Below, in pieces: positions 15,681 through 24,531 of a stretch of DNA of 64,000 bases. The position numbers were made by a program, and so were the translations under genes. Under the pieces are notes generated by a model that saw only the letters and a list, made by a program, of their open reading frames with translations, searched no databases and had not been told where the DNA came from. The DNA is from JANOSH01 sp031415695. GTDB taxonomy: Bacteria > Actinomycetota > Acidimicrobiia > Acidimicrobiales > Ilumatobacteraceae. Each line of letters begins with the position of its first letter. Position 1 is the stretch's first letter. The stretch spans positions 99,660 to 163,659 of the forward strand of contig JANOSH010000068.1 of NCBI GenBank assembly GCA_031415695.1, given 5' to 3'.

Positions 15681-18263
15681 CTAAGCGTTGACCGGCTGTG
15701 GCCGAGCCGGCACCGACCAACGACGTTCGAGCACATCAGGATCGAGGCCGCGGTCAATGAGGAAGCCCTGTAACGCATCACAGCCTAAGGCCCGAAGCGC
15801 TTCAAGTTCAGCAGCTGTTTCAACGCCCTCTGCGACAACGACAAGCCCAAGAGCGTGCCCGAGATCTACGAGGATTCGCACCAGATGAGCTTCGCGGTCA
15901 CTGTCAAGCTTGCTGACAAGTGAACGATCTATTTTGATGACATCGAGGGGAAGCTGCTGCAACTGGGTCAAGGACGTGTACCCCGTACCAAAGTCATCGA
16001 GAGCAATGCGTACGCCCATTGCACGCAGCTCACACAGCTGCTCGGCCGCACAGTTGATGTCGTTGAGAATGACGGTTTCGGTAATCTCGATCAAGAGGCG
16101 GTCCGACACCAACCCCGAGTTGCCAAGGGCTTGAACGACATCGTCGACCAATGTGTCGACGGCGAGATGGCGCCCGGAGATATTGACCGACATGCTGATA
16201 TTGCGCAGCGCTTCGACACTTCCCCAAACCGACAGCTGGTTAGTGGCCGTCTGTAAAACCCAGCGACCAAGATCGACAATCAAGTCACTCTTTTCAGCAA
16301 CGTAGATGAAATCCGCTGGGACCAAAACCCCTCGCGTTGGGTGGTTCCAGCGGACAAGGGCTTCCACGGCGCGTAACTCGCCCGACATGGTTACGACCGG
16401 CTGATAATCGAGGAACAACTCGCCATTAGCAATGGCCCGAGCCAGCCCAACTTCGATTTCCGTTTCGGCGTCAACCCGTTCTTGTAGCGTCAAGTCGAAC
16501 ATCACGAGTTGGCCCCGCCCGGCACGCTTGGCCTCGTGCACCGCAATACTGGCCTCACGAAGCACCTCATTTGCCGGGCGATGCGCCGCCCCCTCGGACC
16601 GAGCCAATCCGACGCATGTTCCGATCTGAGTTGTGCATCCCAACACTTCGATTGTCCCCGACACCTCAGCCATTATTCGTCGGGCCTCGGACCCAGCGCT
16701 CCTGGAGCCAACAGCCTCGCGCCAAATCACGGCAAACTCATCCCCGCCTATGCGGGCGACGAGCGCAGACCGAGGAGCGGCCGCCGACAGACGACGCGCC
16801 ACTTCGGCCAACAACGCATCGCCGACCGTCGTGCCCAACGCATCGTTTGTTTGTTTGAAGTTGTCAAGGTCGATATGCAGGCAGACGACGGCGAGGTCCA
16901 GATTCTCGGCAAACACAGCATCGAGCGCTGCTACGGCAGCCTGCCGATTTACCAATGCAGTTAATCCGTCGTGAGTGATTTCATACTCCATCTGTGTTCG
17001 CATCGCTTTCTGGTTCTGGGTCATTGTGCTCAAATTGTCTACGGATCGGCGCAGCGCCGCTCCCATCTCGCCGGGCAGGTCACTCGACGACGCGGCATCG
17101 AAGTCCCCGTTCGCTAGCGCTGTCACCTGTCTCTCGGCCGACTGCAAACTTTCGACAAGGTCACCAAGGGCTCGTCGAACGGCTGCGACCTCGCCCGAGC
17201 CCGATATATCGGCCGCCGACATCGAGAGGTCACCGCTGCGAAGCTGCCGGACGTACTGTTCCATCCGGCGCAGCGGTCGAACGATCGAACGCGAAAGCTG
17301 ACAAAGCAGTAGGGCGACCACTGCGCCAATAGCAAGGCCCAATGCCAACGTTCGCCGCAACGAACTCAACGCCTGGCGTTCGGCCTCTCGACCGGCGGCA
17401 ACCAACTCCGTTGCCGATTCCTGCACAGCAGCAAGCAGAAGCGTGTTGCGCTCGGCGCCGAATTCAACAGCCGACAAAATGACAGCCGTACCAGTGCGGC
17501 CCTCCGACGTACCATCGGCAACAGTACCGCCAGCCACATCGTGCAGGAGCTTGTCGAGCGGCTCATAGCTAGCTGATGCTCCGAGCTGATCAAAATGCGA
17601 CGCAACATTTCCGACAAGTTGAGGCCGAACCAGCTCGACGGTGCGTTCATAGCGTCCGCGTGCTCGTGACAGATTCATCCGATTCGCCGGGTTCGGGTCG
17701 GCCAGCGTTGCGAGCATCGCCTCGCCCTCGCCCAAGCTCGCATCGAGTACGGAAACCGACCCAATCATCGACGCTACCGCCGTACGAGTCCGCTGATTTG
17801 CATCGACCCTCAGCAGCGGGGCCCCCGCACTAACGCTGAGATTCTTCATCTCCTGACGGATCGGTCGGTAGGACGCATAGATTGCTCCATCGACCGATCC
17901 GGGCTCATCGACGCGCCCCCTTAGCGCAGTTAGGTCACTGCGTAGAGACGCACTCAACTCGGTAACGCCGGCGTCGCTGAGCCGACGAACCTCTCCCAAA
18001 TGTTGTCGAAGCTTCGCTTCAACCCCACCTCCAGTTGGCACGAACGCAAGTGCTTGCGTCAAGGACATCTCCGACCGCAGCAGTGCCTCAGTTGCCGCCA
18101 AGCGCGCCCAAACCTCGGCGTCCTTTCTGACCCGACCTGCGGCCGTTGATTCATCGGACCTGCTTGAGATAACCGACGACGCGAAGAACAACATTCCGGC
18201 TAGCGGGAAAGCCACCACGCCAAGGACCCGAAGTACGATGCCAGGTGAGGTCGACTGCATCAT
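15681..18263 (-). CDS. Membrane GGDEF-EAL protein with intact catalytic motifs
   Basis: A probable diguanylate cyclase/phosphodiesterase for cyclic di-GMP, about 860 residues. Two membrane helices (near 10-34 and 305-322) flank an extracellular helical sensor region; a HAMP-like segment follows. GGDEF is intact (RIGGDEF, 506-510), and the EAL domain has EALVRW (634-639), ITETVI, DDFGTGYTSL and AEGVET. No RxxD inhibitory site precedes GGDEF. The frame is open to 18371, but ATG at 18263 overlaps the upstream stop by 4 nt and places the first helix correctly. It is translationally coupled to the degenerate partner. Confidence 0.92.
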   Translation of the reverse strand: MMQSTSPGIVLRVLGVVAFPLAGMLFFASSVISSRSDESTAAGRVRKDAEVWARLAATEALLRSEMSLTQALAFVPTGGGVEAKLRQHLGEVRRLSDAGVTELSASLRSDLTALRGRVDEPGSVDGAIYASYRPIRQEMKNLSVSAGAPLLRVDANQRTRTAVASMIGSVSVLDASLGEGEAMLATLADPNPANRMNLSRARGRYERTVELVRPQLVGNVASHFDQLGASASYEPLDKLLHDVAGGTVADGTSEGRTGTAVILSAVEFGAERNTLLLAAVQESATELVAAGREAERQALSSLRRTLALGLAIGAVVALLLCQLSRSIVRPLRRMEQYVRQLRSGDLSMSAADISGSGEVAAVRRALGDLVESLQSAERQVTALANGDFDAASSSDLPGEMGAALRRSVDNLSTMTQNQKAMRTQMEYEITHDGLTALVNRQAAVAALDAVFAENLDLAVVCLHIDLDNFKQTNDALGTTVGDALLAEVARRLSAAAPRSALVARIGGDEFAVIWREAVGSRSAGSEARRIMAEVSGTIEVLGCTTQIGTCVGLARSEGAAHRPANEVLREASIAVHEAKRAGRGQLVMFDLTLQERVDAETEIEVGLARAIANGELFLDYQPVVTMSGELRAVEALVRWNHPTRGVLVPADFIYVAEKSDLIVDLGRWVLQTATNQLSVWGSVEALRNISMSVNISGRHLAVDTLVDDVVQALGNSGLVSDRLLIEITETVILNDINCAAEQLCELRAMGVRIALDDFGTGYTSLTQLQQLPLDVIKIDRSLVSKLDSDREAHLVRILVDLGHALGLVVVAEGVETAAELEALRALGCDALQGFLIDRGLDPDVLERRWSVPARPQPVNA

Positions 18264-20734
18264 GTGCCGCCCACTAACGACAAACCGGTCCGACCGGCCG
18301 CCGAAAGCTTCACGACGAGCAGTTCGGAGGGCAACGGCCGCGAGATGTTGTAGCCCTGGAAGCCGAAACAACGGGCGCCGTGAGCCACGTGTTGCTGCGC
18401 TTCGGTCTCGATGCGTGTGGCAACGACCCGAAGGGCCAACGCCCGATAGTCGGCGACTAGACCGCTCGTCACATTCGCTTGATCAATCTTCAGTACATCG
18501 ACAGGAAGCAATGCCAGATCTTGCAGCGACAAACGATTCGGGTCGAAGCCGTCGTACGCGACGAGAACGCCATGCGAGCGTAGGGCCGTTAGCTGAGACT
18601 GCACCACGTCGTCGTGGGCAGCTTCATCCACGTTGTGGACGTCGACAATCAAGCGTCTCGGTTCGATCCGACCACGATCCAACGATGCAATGATATCGCC
18701 GACCAGAGACCCCGACTTCAACGACAGTTGCGAGACATTCACCGTCAACTGCACATCCTCGAATGCTGGAATCAGACTCCACTGAGCCAGTTGATCGAGC
18801 GTCTCTCGACAGATCCAACGATCAATGTCAACAACAAGTCCCGAGGTTTCGGCAACAGCAATGAGTTCCGTCGTATCAATGTCATCGTCGGCGTCATCAC
18901 GCTGCCACCGAACATATGCCTCGAAACCAAGGAGTGCGCCCGAGCGATCAACGACAGGTTGGTAGACAACGCCAAGCGCACCGGCCGCAAGCGATGCCCG
19001 AAGCTCGTGGACGATGTCGAGACGGTCGATACGTCGACCCGACTCGACCAGCTCAAACTCAGCACTACCACCCGAACCGTCGAAACGGTCCGTCACGACA
19101 GCTAACAACGCTCGGCGGATCAGAGCAACGGCATCGCTGTCACTCGCAAGTGCCACCCCAACGCTGGCTGATACCGCAACCACGGCGCCATGGAGTTGAT
19201 GCGAGCGGCCGATCGATTCAGCGATACGTTCTGCGAGACCTTGAGCGGCCGACAGGCTAATGACCGGATCAGTGACCACGAGGAACTGACCGCCACCCCA
19301 GCGAGCGACAAGGTCGCCCGGGCGCACCACCAAGCGAATTCGTTCAACAACGCTGCGCAAAACCTGATCACAACGTTGTGGGCCATGCACCTCGTTCAAG
19401 CTGGTGAAGTCATCAAGATCAATGGCTAGCAGCGCAAGATGCCGATACGAAGACGGGCGAAGCAAAAGGCCCGACAACGCCTCAATCACCGAGCTGCGAT
19501 TCAAGGTACCTGTTACTAGGTCGATACTTGAATGAATCGACAACTGAGCTTCGAGTTCTTGCTGTTGACTGACCAGGCGCGACATGCGGCTATGAGCCAC
19601 CTCTACGTCGGCGAGTTGGGCAGCTAACCGGCCGATTGAACTCGTGAGGTGACGGACTTCGCGCAATCCCGATTGTACGGGCTCGGGAGGCTCTCCCCCG
19701 GCGGCAACGGCGTCGAGGCTCTCGCCGACACGACGAAAGGCCATGCTCGTGTATCTCGCACCGAGCGTCGACATCAGTGTCGACACTGCAATAGCCAAGC
19801 CCCCAACGAGCAGGGCGGCCCTTAAGGCGGCGAGGGCCGCTCGGCGATCCTCGGCGACGCGTGCATCACCGCTTGAGCGCGACGCACTGAGCAGCCGGAA
19901 ATGAAAACCCTCGCGAATCAGCGCGGCGTCGTACATGCGCTCACCCATCGGCTCGGCATTCGACGGTTCGGTCGTTGCCGATCGCAGCTGAGCATCAAGG
20001 TAGGCCACTTCCGGGTCGAGTCTCAGCTGATCGAAGACTGCCTGCGACGTCGAAGCGGACCACTGTTCAACGTCGGCAAGCGACCGTTCATAACGTTCAG
20101 TTGCGACCGCTAGTTCAAACGGCTGGGACGGGACCGAGTTGAGGAAAAGGCCAATGGAGGCCGTGGACTGACGAAGGGACGCTACGAGCGATTCGGCACT
20201 TGCAACGAGGTCGAGCACAGGGCCGATGATGTTCGACCCCGATGAACTCATCACCAACGCGTCGTCGAGTTGCCGACCGGCATCATCGAATTGACGTTGC
20301 GTCGTCGACAACAAGGCCGAGTACTCGGTGACCAGCACAACCGGATCGATGCCACCGTTGTCGATCGCCGTGCGTAAGGACCCCACACGTCGCCGCACCT
20401 CGGGACTCAGTAGGTCGGCGACGGCATCAAGCTCAGCACGGCTCGAAACCATTGCGCCGAACTGCGGCGGTACGACAGCGCCGCCGGAGCGCTCGCTACC
20501 TGCCCGAAGGGACCGAACAAGCACCTCGGACGCATTACGTTCGGCTAGCAAGCGACCGTGCAGTGTTGCAGATCGTCCAAATGCAAGCATCGGCGCGGCC
20601 TGGGCGGCGATCTGTTCAGCCTCGGTCAGTCGGTCAACACTCACCACAACAGTGAGGAAGGCAGTCGACAAAATGGTGAGCGCGCTGGCAAGAACGAATG
20701 CCCACCGAACGCTAAAGCCTCGCCGTTTGCTCAC
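18260..20734 (-). CDS. Membrane GGDEF-EAL protein, degenerate in both catalytic sites
   Basis: The 824-residue protein has the same layout as its downstream neighbour: two membrane helices (12-33, 305-323), an extracellular helical region and C-terminal GGDEF and EAL domains. The catalytic motifs are lost. GGDEF is GGGQF (480-484), EAL is EAY (605-607), DDFGTGYSSL is replaced by YDGFDPNRLSL and the ETE-type metal residues by DVHNVDE. However, RPGD (471-474) sits exactly five residues before GGGQF, the position of the c-di-GMP-binding I-site. It is therefore likely a c-di-GMP receptor or pseudoenzyme regulator, not a cyclase. That role is inference. Confidence 0.9.
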   Translation of the reverse strand: MSKRRGFSVRWAFVLASALTILSTAFLTVVVSVDRLTEAEQIAAQAAPMLAFGRSATLHGRLLAERNASEVLVRSLRAGSERSGGAVVPPQFGAMVSSRAELDAVADLLSPEVRRRVGSLRTAIDNGGIDPVVLVTEYSALLSTTQRQFDDAGRQLDDALVMSSSGSNIIGPVLDLVASAESLVASLRQSTASIGLFLNSVPSQPFELAVATERYERSLADVEQWSASTSQAVFDQLRLDPEVAYLDAQLRSATTEPSNAEPMGERMYDAALIREGFHFRLLSASRSSGDARVAEDRRAALAALRAALLVGGLAIAVSTLMSTLGARYTSMAFRRVGESLDAVAAGGEPPEPVQSGLREVRHLTSSIGRLAAQLADVEVAHSRMSRLVSQQQELEAQLSIHSSIDLVTGTLNRSSVIEALSGLLLRPSSYRHLALLAIDLDDFTSLNEVHGPQRCDQVLRSVVERIRLVVRPGDLVARWGGGQFLVVTDPVISLSAAQGLAERIAESIGRSHQLHGAVVAVSASVGVALASDSDAVALIRRALLAVVTDRFDGSGGSAEFELVESGRRIDRLDIVHELRASLAAGALGVVYQPVVDRSGALLGFEAYVRWQRDDADDDIDTTELIAVAETSGLVVDIDRWICRETLDQLAQWSLIPAFEDVQLTVNVSQLSLKSGSLVGDIIASLDRGRIEPRRLIVDVHNVDEAAHDDVVQSQLTALRSHGVLVAYDGFDPNRLSLQDLALLPVDVLKIDQANVTSGLVADYRALALRVVATRIETEAQQHVAHGARCFGFQGYNISRPLPSELLVVKLSAAGRTGLSLVGGT

Positions 20735-20877
20735 TATTCACCGACCTTCGAGCTAGTCCTTGCCCTTTGCATCGGCGCGCGCGATGCAAAGAGGACCGAC
20801 TCGAACACAACTTGCCGGACCCTTAACGAACCTCTAGCGGATAGAAGCACCGTCCAGAGTGTTAGAACTGTTGACCT

Positions 20878-21435
20878 ATGACCTTCACCGTTCTTGGACT
20901 ATCGGGAAGCCTGCGAGCAGCGTCCTCGAACACCGGGCTCATTCGAATGGCGATACGACTAGCCCCTGCGGAACTGTTTATTGAGGAGTTGACCCCGCTC
21001 GACAAGATTCCGTTCTACAACGTCGACCTCGATACCGCAGAGGCATTGCCACCCATTGTGGCCAGCATGCGGGCCAAGGTGTTGGCATGTGACGCTCTGA
21101 TCTTGGCGGCCCCCGAGTACAACTTCGGCCCAAGCGGCGTACTCAAGAACGCCATCGACTGGCTCACCCGACCGCCCGGCGAATACGCACTGAAAGGCAA
21201 GGTAGTTGCCATCGTCGGTTCAGGGGGACGCGGCGGTGGCCTCAAAGTTCAGGCACAACTCAACGAAATCCTGGGAATCTTAGGCAACACCATTATTTCT
21301 GAACCCACAATCGGCCTCGTCTTAGGAGCCACGTATGTGTCTAGCGATGGGTCCACCACTAACCCCGAAGTCGAAGAACTCATTACCGCACGCCTGGCGG
21401 CCATGGTCAACGCGCTACTTGCCGCCCAGCCCTGA
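20878..21435 (+). CDS. NAD(P)H-dependent FMN reductase-like flavoprotein
   Basis: The 185-residue flavodoxin-fold protein carries the FMN-binding LSGSLRAASSN near the N-terminus and the family motif PEYNFGPSGVLKNAIDW. Members reduce FMN, azo dyes, quinones or chromate; the substrate here is unknown. It is divergent from the GGDEF-EAL pair (143-bp gap) and its 3' end overlaps the convergent methyltransferase gene by 29 bp. The ATG start follows directly from family length. Confidence 0.9.
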   Translation: MTFTVLGLSGSLRAASSNTGLIRMAIRLAPAELFIEELTPLDKIPFYNVDLDTAEALPPIVASMRAKVLACDALILAAPEYNFGPSGVLKNAIDWLTRPPGEYALKGKVVAIVGSGGRGGGLKVQAQLNEILGILGNTIISEPTIGLVLGATYVSSDGSTTNPEVEELITARLAAMVNALLAAQP

Positions 21436-22483
21436 GAACCACATAGGTTGGGCTTGCCGCCAACTGCTCTACGTGGGGAAACAGCCGCCGCAGCCTTGCG
21501 TGGTAGCCGAGGTGACGGTTGCCGACAATCAGCAACGAACCATCTGGCGTCAACACCCGTCGGGCCTCACTGAAAAACGACCAGGCGGTATCGTCTCCAA
21601 TCCGATGTCCGCTGTGGAAGGGCGGATTCGAGACCACCAGGTCACTCGATCCCTCGGCAATTCCCGCAAGGCCATCGTTGGCCACAACCTCGACGGGGCG
21701 ATCTGCAAAGACGCTTTTCCAGTTGCGAGTTGTTGAGGCCACGGCCATAAAGGACTCGTCAACGAACCGCACCTGGGCCGCGGGCAAGGCCAAGGCCAAC
21801 GCAATGCCGAGTACGCCGTTGCCGCAGCCAACATCGGTCACGCGTTGAGCAGGCGATTGCTGAAGCGGACCAAGCAGCATCCTCGTGCCAGCATCGAGGC
21901 GTAATCGACTGAACACGTTGGCGTCATTCTCAAGCGAGATACCGAGTTCAGGAACGGCATACACGGCCGGGACGGGCGCGTTACGACGGGTTCGTGCCTG
22001 CGCTGCAGCTACCAAAAGTCGCGCCTTCTTCCATCCGAGTGACACATGCACATCGCCGACATACCGATCGAGTAGATCGTTCGCCCCTCGGGGAAGATGC
22101 TTGTCCATACCACCGGCGACCACAACCGCTCCTGGTTCCAGACAACCGGCCACCCGGGCAAGTTGATCCTCGAACAGGGCAAGGTTCTTCGGAACTCTGG
22201 CCACCACCGTAGTAAACCGACCGTCGAAGGGCTGTCCGGAGCGCACGAAGGGTACCGGCGCGGACCCAGTCGTTTGGACGCGGGTCCGCAGCGCTTCGGC
22301 TGCGATCCACGAATCACCGCTGCTCACGACGTCGGACATAGGAGCGATGGCTACAGCCAAGACACCAGCCTTGTCATTCAGAACCAAAGTCCTCTCACTA
22401 CTACGATGCTCAAGCCGACCGAACTCAGCGAGGAGATACTCATCGGCAGTATCACTCTCGTGTTGTTGTGTTGAACGGTTCAT
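21407..22483 (-). CDS. RsmC/RlmG-like rRNA guanine methyltransferase
   Basis: This is a SAM-dependent N2-guanine methyltransferase of the RsmC/RlmG (MTS) type, about 358 residues. The C-terminal catalytic domain has VTDVGCGNGVLGIAL (SAM binding) and VVSNPPFHSGH (the NPPF active-site motif). The N-terminal half resembles the inactive duplicated methyltransferase domain of RlmG/RsmC. ATG at 22483 overlaps the upstream oxidoreductase stop by 4 nt and is preferred over the longer frame to 22579. Whether it targets 16S or 23S rRNA cannot be told. Confidence 0.87.
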   Translation of the reverse strand: MNRSTQQHESDTADEYLLAEFGRLEHRSSERTLVLNDKAGVLAVAIAPMSDVVSSGDSWIAAEALRTRVQTTGSAPVPFVRSGQPFDGRFTTVVARVPKNLALFEDQLARVAGCLEPGAVVVAGGMDKHLPRGANDLLDRYVGDVHVSLGWKKARLLVAAAQARTRRNAPVPAVYAVPELGISLENDANVFSRLRLDAGTRMLLGPLQQSPAQRVTDVGCGNGVLGIALALALPAAQVRFVDESFMAVASTTRNWKSVFADRPVEVVANDGLAGIAEGSSDLVVSNPPFHSGHRIGDDTAWSFFSEARRVLTPDGSLLIVGNRHLGYHARLRRLFPHVEQLAASPTYVVLRAGRQVAR

Positions 22484-23655
22484 ACCTGATGCCCAGCGAA
22501 ATAGCGGGCGACGGTTGGGTTCGGAGGCGACACCTGAACACTGCCGCCTCCGTGTCTCAGCGACACGGTTGCCGCGCACCCGGCGGCTACCGCCTCACGC
22601 GCGCTGACCGGCGACGTATCAGTCGGTCCGCCCTCACGTGCGAATCGAAGGAACTCATCCATTAGCCGCGTGTCGGCCCCGCCGTGTCCACCCTCGGTCG
22701 AACGAAACGGAACCTGGTGATCACCGAACTCCCGAAATCCTCCCCGCCGATTCCAGATCCGTACGACGCCATCGGTATCGCCAAAGTTCTCGATGCGACC
22801 CTCGGTACCTATCACGGTGTAGTTCCTCCAGTAGTCCGGCGAGAAATGACACTCCTGATACGACGCGAGTACACCATTATCGAGCTCCATCTGCATCAAC
22901 GAAACGTCCTCGATGTCGATCTCGGGATGTAGCCCGGTTTGGTTAAGAGGTGGCCAATGACGTTCGTCGAACCAATCAGCTCGCTTCGTGCCGTCGTGCC
23001 GGTCTGTAACACGGTCATACACCGCCAACCGACCAACAGCACTGACGCGCCGGCTGACTCCACCGGCAAGCCAGTGGATGATGTCGATGTCATGGGCACC
23101 CTTGTGCAGCAGTAGGCCAGTGACATGACGCCGTTGAGCATGCCAGTCCTTGAAGTAGTAGTCGCCGCCGTGGGCGACGAAATGCCGGCACCACACCGTC
23201 TGGGGCTCACCGATCGCACCGTCGTCGATCAGCTGCTTCATGGCGCGCACCATGGCGAAGTGCCGCATGTTGTGTCCGACATACAAGCGTGTGCCGGTCT
23301 CCATCGCCGTGGCCAGGATCCGGTCACAACCTGGCGTGGTTATCGCCAACGGCTTCTCGGCAAATGTCGCGACGCCCGCCCGTAATGCATCGACAACAAT
23401 CTGCTCGTGAGTGTGGTCGGGGGTGGCCACCAGAACCGCGTCGACCGACGTGAGCAGCTCTCGATAGTCGACGGTAACTACTGGTGCGGGATCAACGCGG
23501 TGAGCCCAACGAGCCGCTGCCTCCGGGTCAAGATCGCAGAGTGCCGTAACCCGGGCCCCGCGGCCCGGGCGGTGGGCCAGGTCGACAAGATGCCCACGCA
23601 GACCAAGGCCAATGACACCGACGCGAAGGTCCGAGCGGGCAGAATTCACAGTCAC
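22480..23655 (-). CDS. Gfo/Idh/MocA-family oxidoreductase
   Basis: A probable NAD(P)-dependent sugar or inositol dehydrogenase of 391 residues. The N-terminal Rossmann motif is VGVIGLGLRGHLVDLA, followed by VLVATPDHTHEQ, the catalytic EKPLA motif, and LLLHKGAHDIDIIHWLAGG in the C-terminal domain. The H-x-G-x-H-D pattern fits the subgroup acting on sugar-like substrates. It is coupled to the methyltransferase downstream. The GTG start at 23655 touches the divergent nucleotidyltransferase ATG at 23656. Neighbouring genes suggest carbohydrate metabolism. Confidence 0.9.
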   Translation of the reverse strand: MTVNSARSDLRVGVIGLGLRGHLVDLAHRPGRGARVTALCDLDPEAAARWAHRVDPAPVVTVDYRELLTSVDAVLVATPDHTHEQIVVDALRAGVATFAEKPLAITTPGCDRILATAMETGTRLYVGHNMRHFAMVRAMKQLIDDGAIGEPQTVWCRHFVAHGGDYYFKDWHAQRRHVTGLLLHKGAHDIDIIHWLAGGVSRRVSAVGRLAVYDRVTDRHDGTKRADWFDERHWPPLNQTGLHPEIDIEDVSLMQMELDNGVLASYQECHFSPDYWRNYTVIGTEGRIENFGDTDGVVRIWNRRGGFREFGDHQVPFRSTEGGHGGADTRLMDEFLRFAREGGPTDTSPVSAREAVAAGCAATVSLRHGGGSVQVSPPNPTVARYFAGHQV

Positions 23656-24531
23656 ATGTCCATCATGGTCTCTTCAGCAGCCTCGTCCCCATATTTGCGG
23701 CGGGTGCCCTTCGTCCTTCTCGCCGCCGGTTTGGGGTCTCGATTCGGTGGGGTGAAGCCGCTGGCACCCGTCGGCACTCAGGGCGAACCGCTCCTCGTCG
23801 TGTCGCTCGAACAGGCAAGGCGTGCTGGCTTTGAACAGGCAATCGTGGTCGTCGGACCTGCCAGCCGAGCGCCGATCGAAGCTGCTCTCCTTGATGGCGC
23901 ACCGTTACCGGTTCGACTCGTCGACCAGGATAGCGTAGGACCGGCGAGATCGAAGCCATGGGGCACAGTTGGTGCCGCGCTCGCTGCAGCCTCGTGCTGC
24001 GAATCAAGCGACATAGTGCTAGCCAACGGCGACGATCTCTACGGTACGGTAGGTCTTGCGCTGGCACGACAGTGGGTAGAGTCGGCATCGCCACCGAGCG
24101 GAGACGGCGCCGCTGTTCTGTACCGGCTGGGAGCCACGTTGTCGGGCACGGGAGGGGTCTCGCGGGGCATCGCCACTCTCGATGCGCACGGTCGCATGCG
24201 GCTCCTGGAAGAGAACCGGGAGGTCCAACGAACCGGTGATCAAATCGTCAGCTCGACAAACACCAACCTGGACAGCCATTGCCTTGCCTCGATGAACCTC
24301 TGGTGTCTTCGTGACGCTGCGCTGCGCTGCCTGGCGGTCGAGTTTCGACGTTTTATCGACGTTCACGGGTGTGATCCCGAAGCAGAGTTGGGGTTGCCCG
24401 GCGCCATACATAGCCTCATTGGCGCTGGGGTGATCCAGATCGACGGACTCACGACCGATTCACCCTGGCATGGCGTGACGTTTGCTGCCGACGTTCCCCA
24501 AGTACGCGATGCGCTGAACCGTGAAACGTGA
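23656..24531 (+). CDS. Sugar nucleotidyltransferase-like protein
   Basis: This 291-residue GT-A-fold NTP transferase begins with VPFVLLAAGLGSRFGGVKPL, the nucleotide-binding signature of NDP-sugar pyrophosphorylases (GxGxR ... K). LANGDDLYG is the metal-binding D-x-D region. ATG at 23656 or 23665 is chosen because homologues start just before this motif; the open frame back to 23407 lies antisense to the oxidoreductase. A kinase-like gene overlaps its end by 4 nt. Together they could phosphorylate and then activate a sugar, but the substrate is unknown. Confidence 0.85.
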   Translation: MSIMVSSAASSPYLRRVPFVLLAAGLGSRFGGVKPLAPVGTQGEPLLVVSLEQARRAGFEQAIVVVGPASRAPIEAALLDGAPLPVRLVDQDSVGPARSKPWGTVGAALAAASCCESSDIVLANGDDLYGTVGLALARQWVESASPPSGDGAAVLYRLGATLSGTGGVSRGIATLDAHGRMRLLEENREVQRTGDQIVSSTNTNLDSHCLASMNLWCLRDAALRCLAVEFRRFIDVHGCDPEAELGLPGAIHSLIGAGVIQIDGLTTDSPWHGVTFAADVPQVRDALNRET

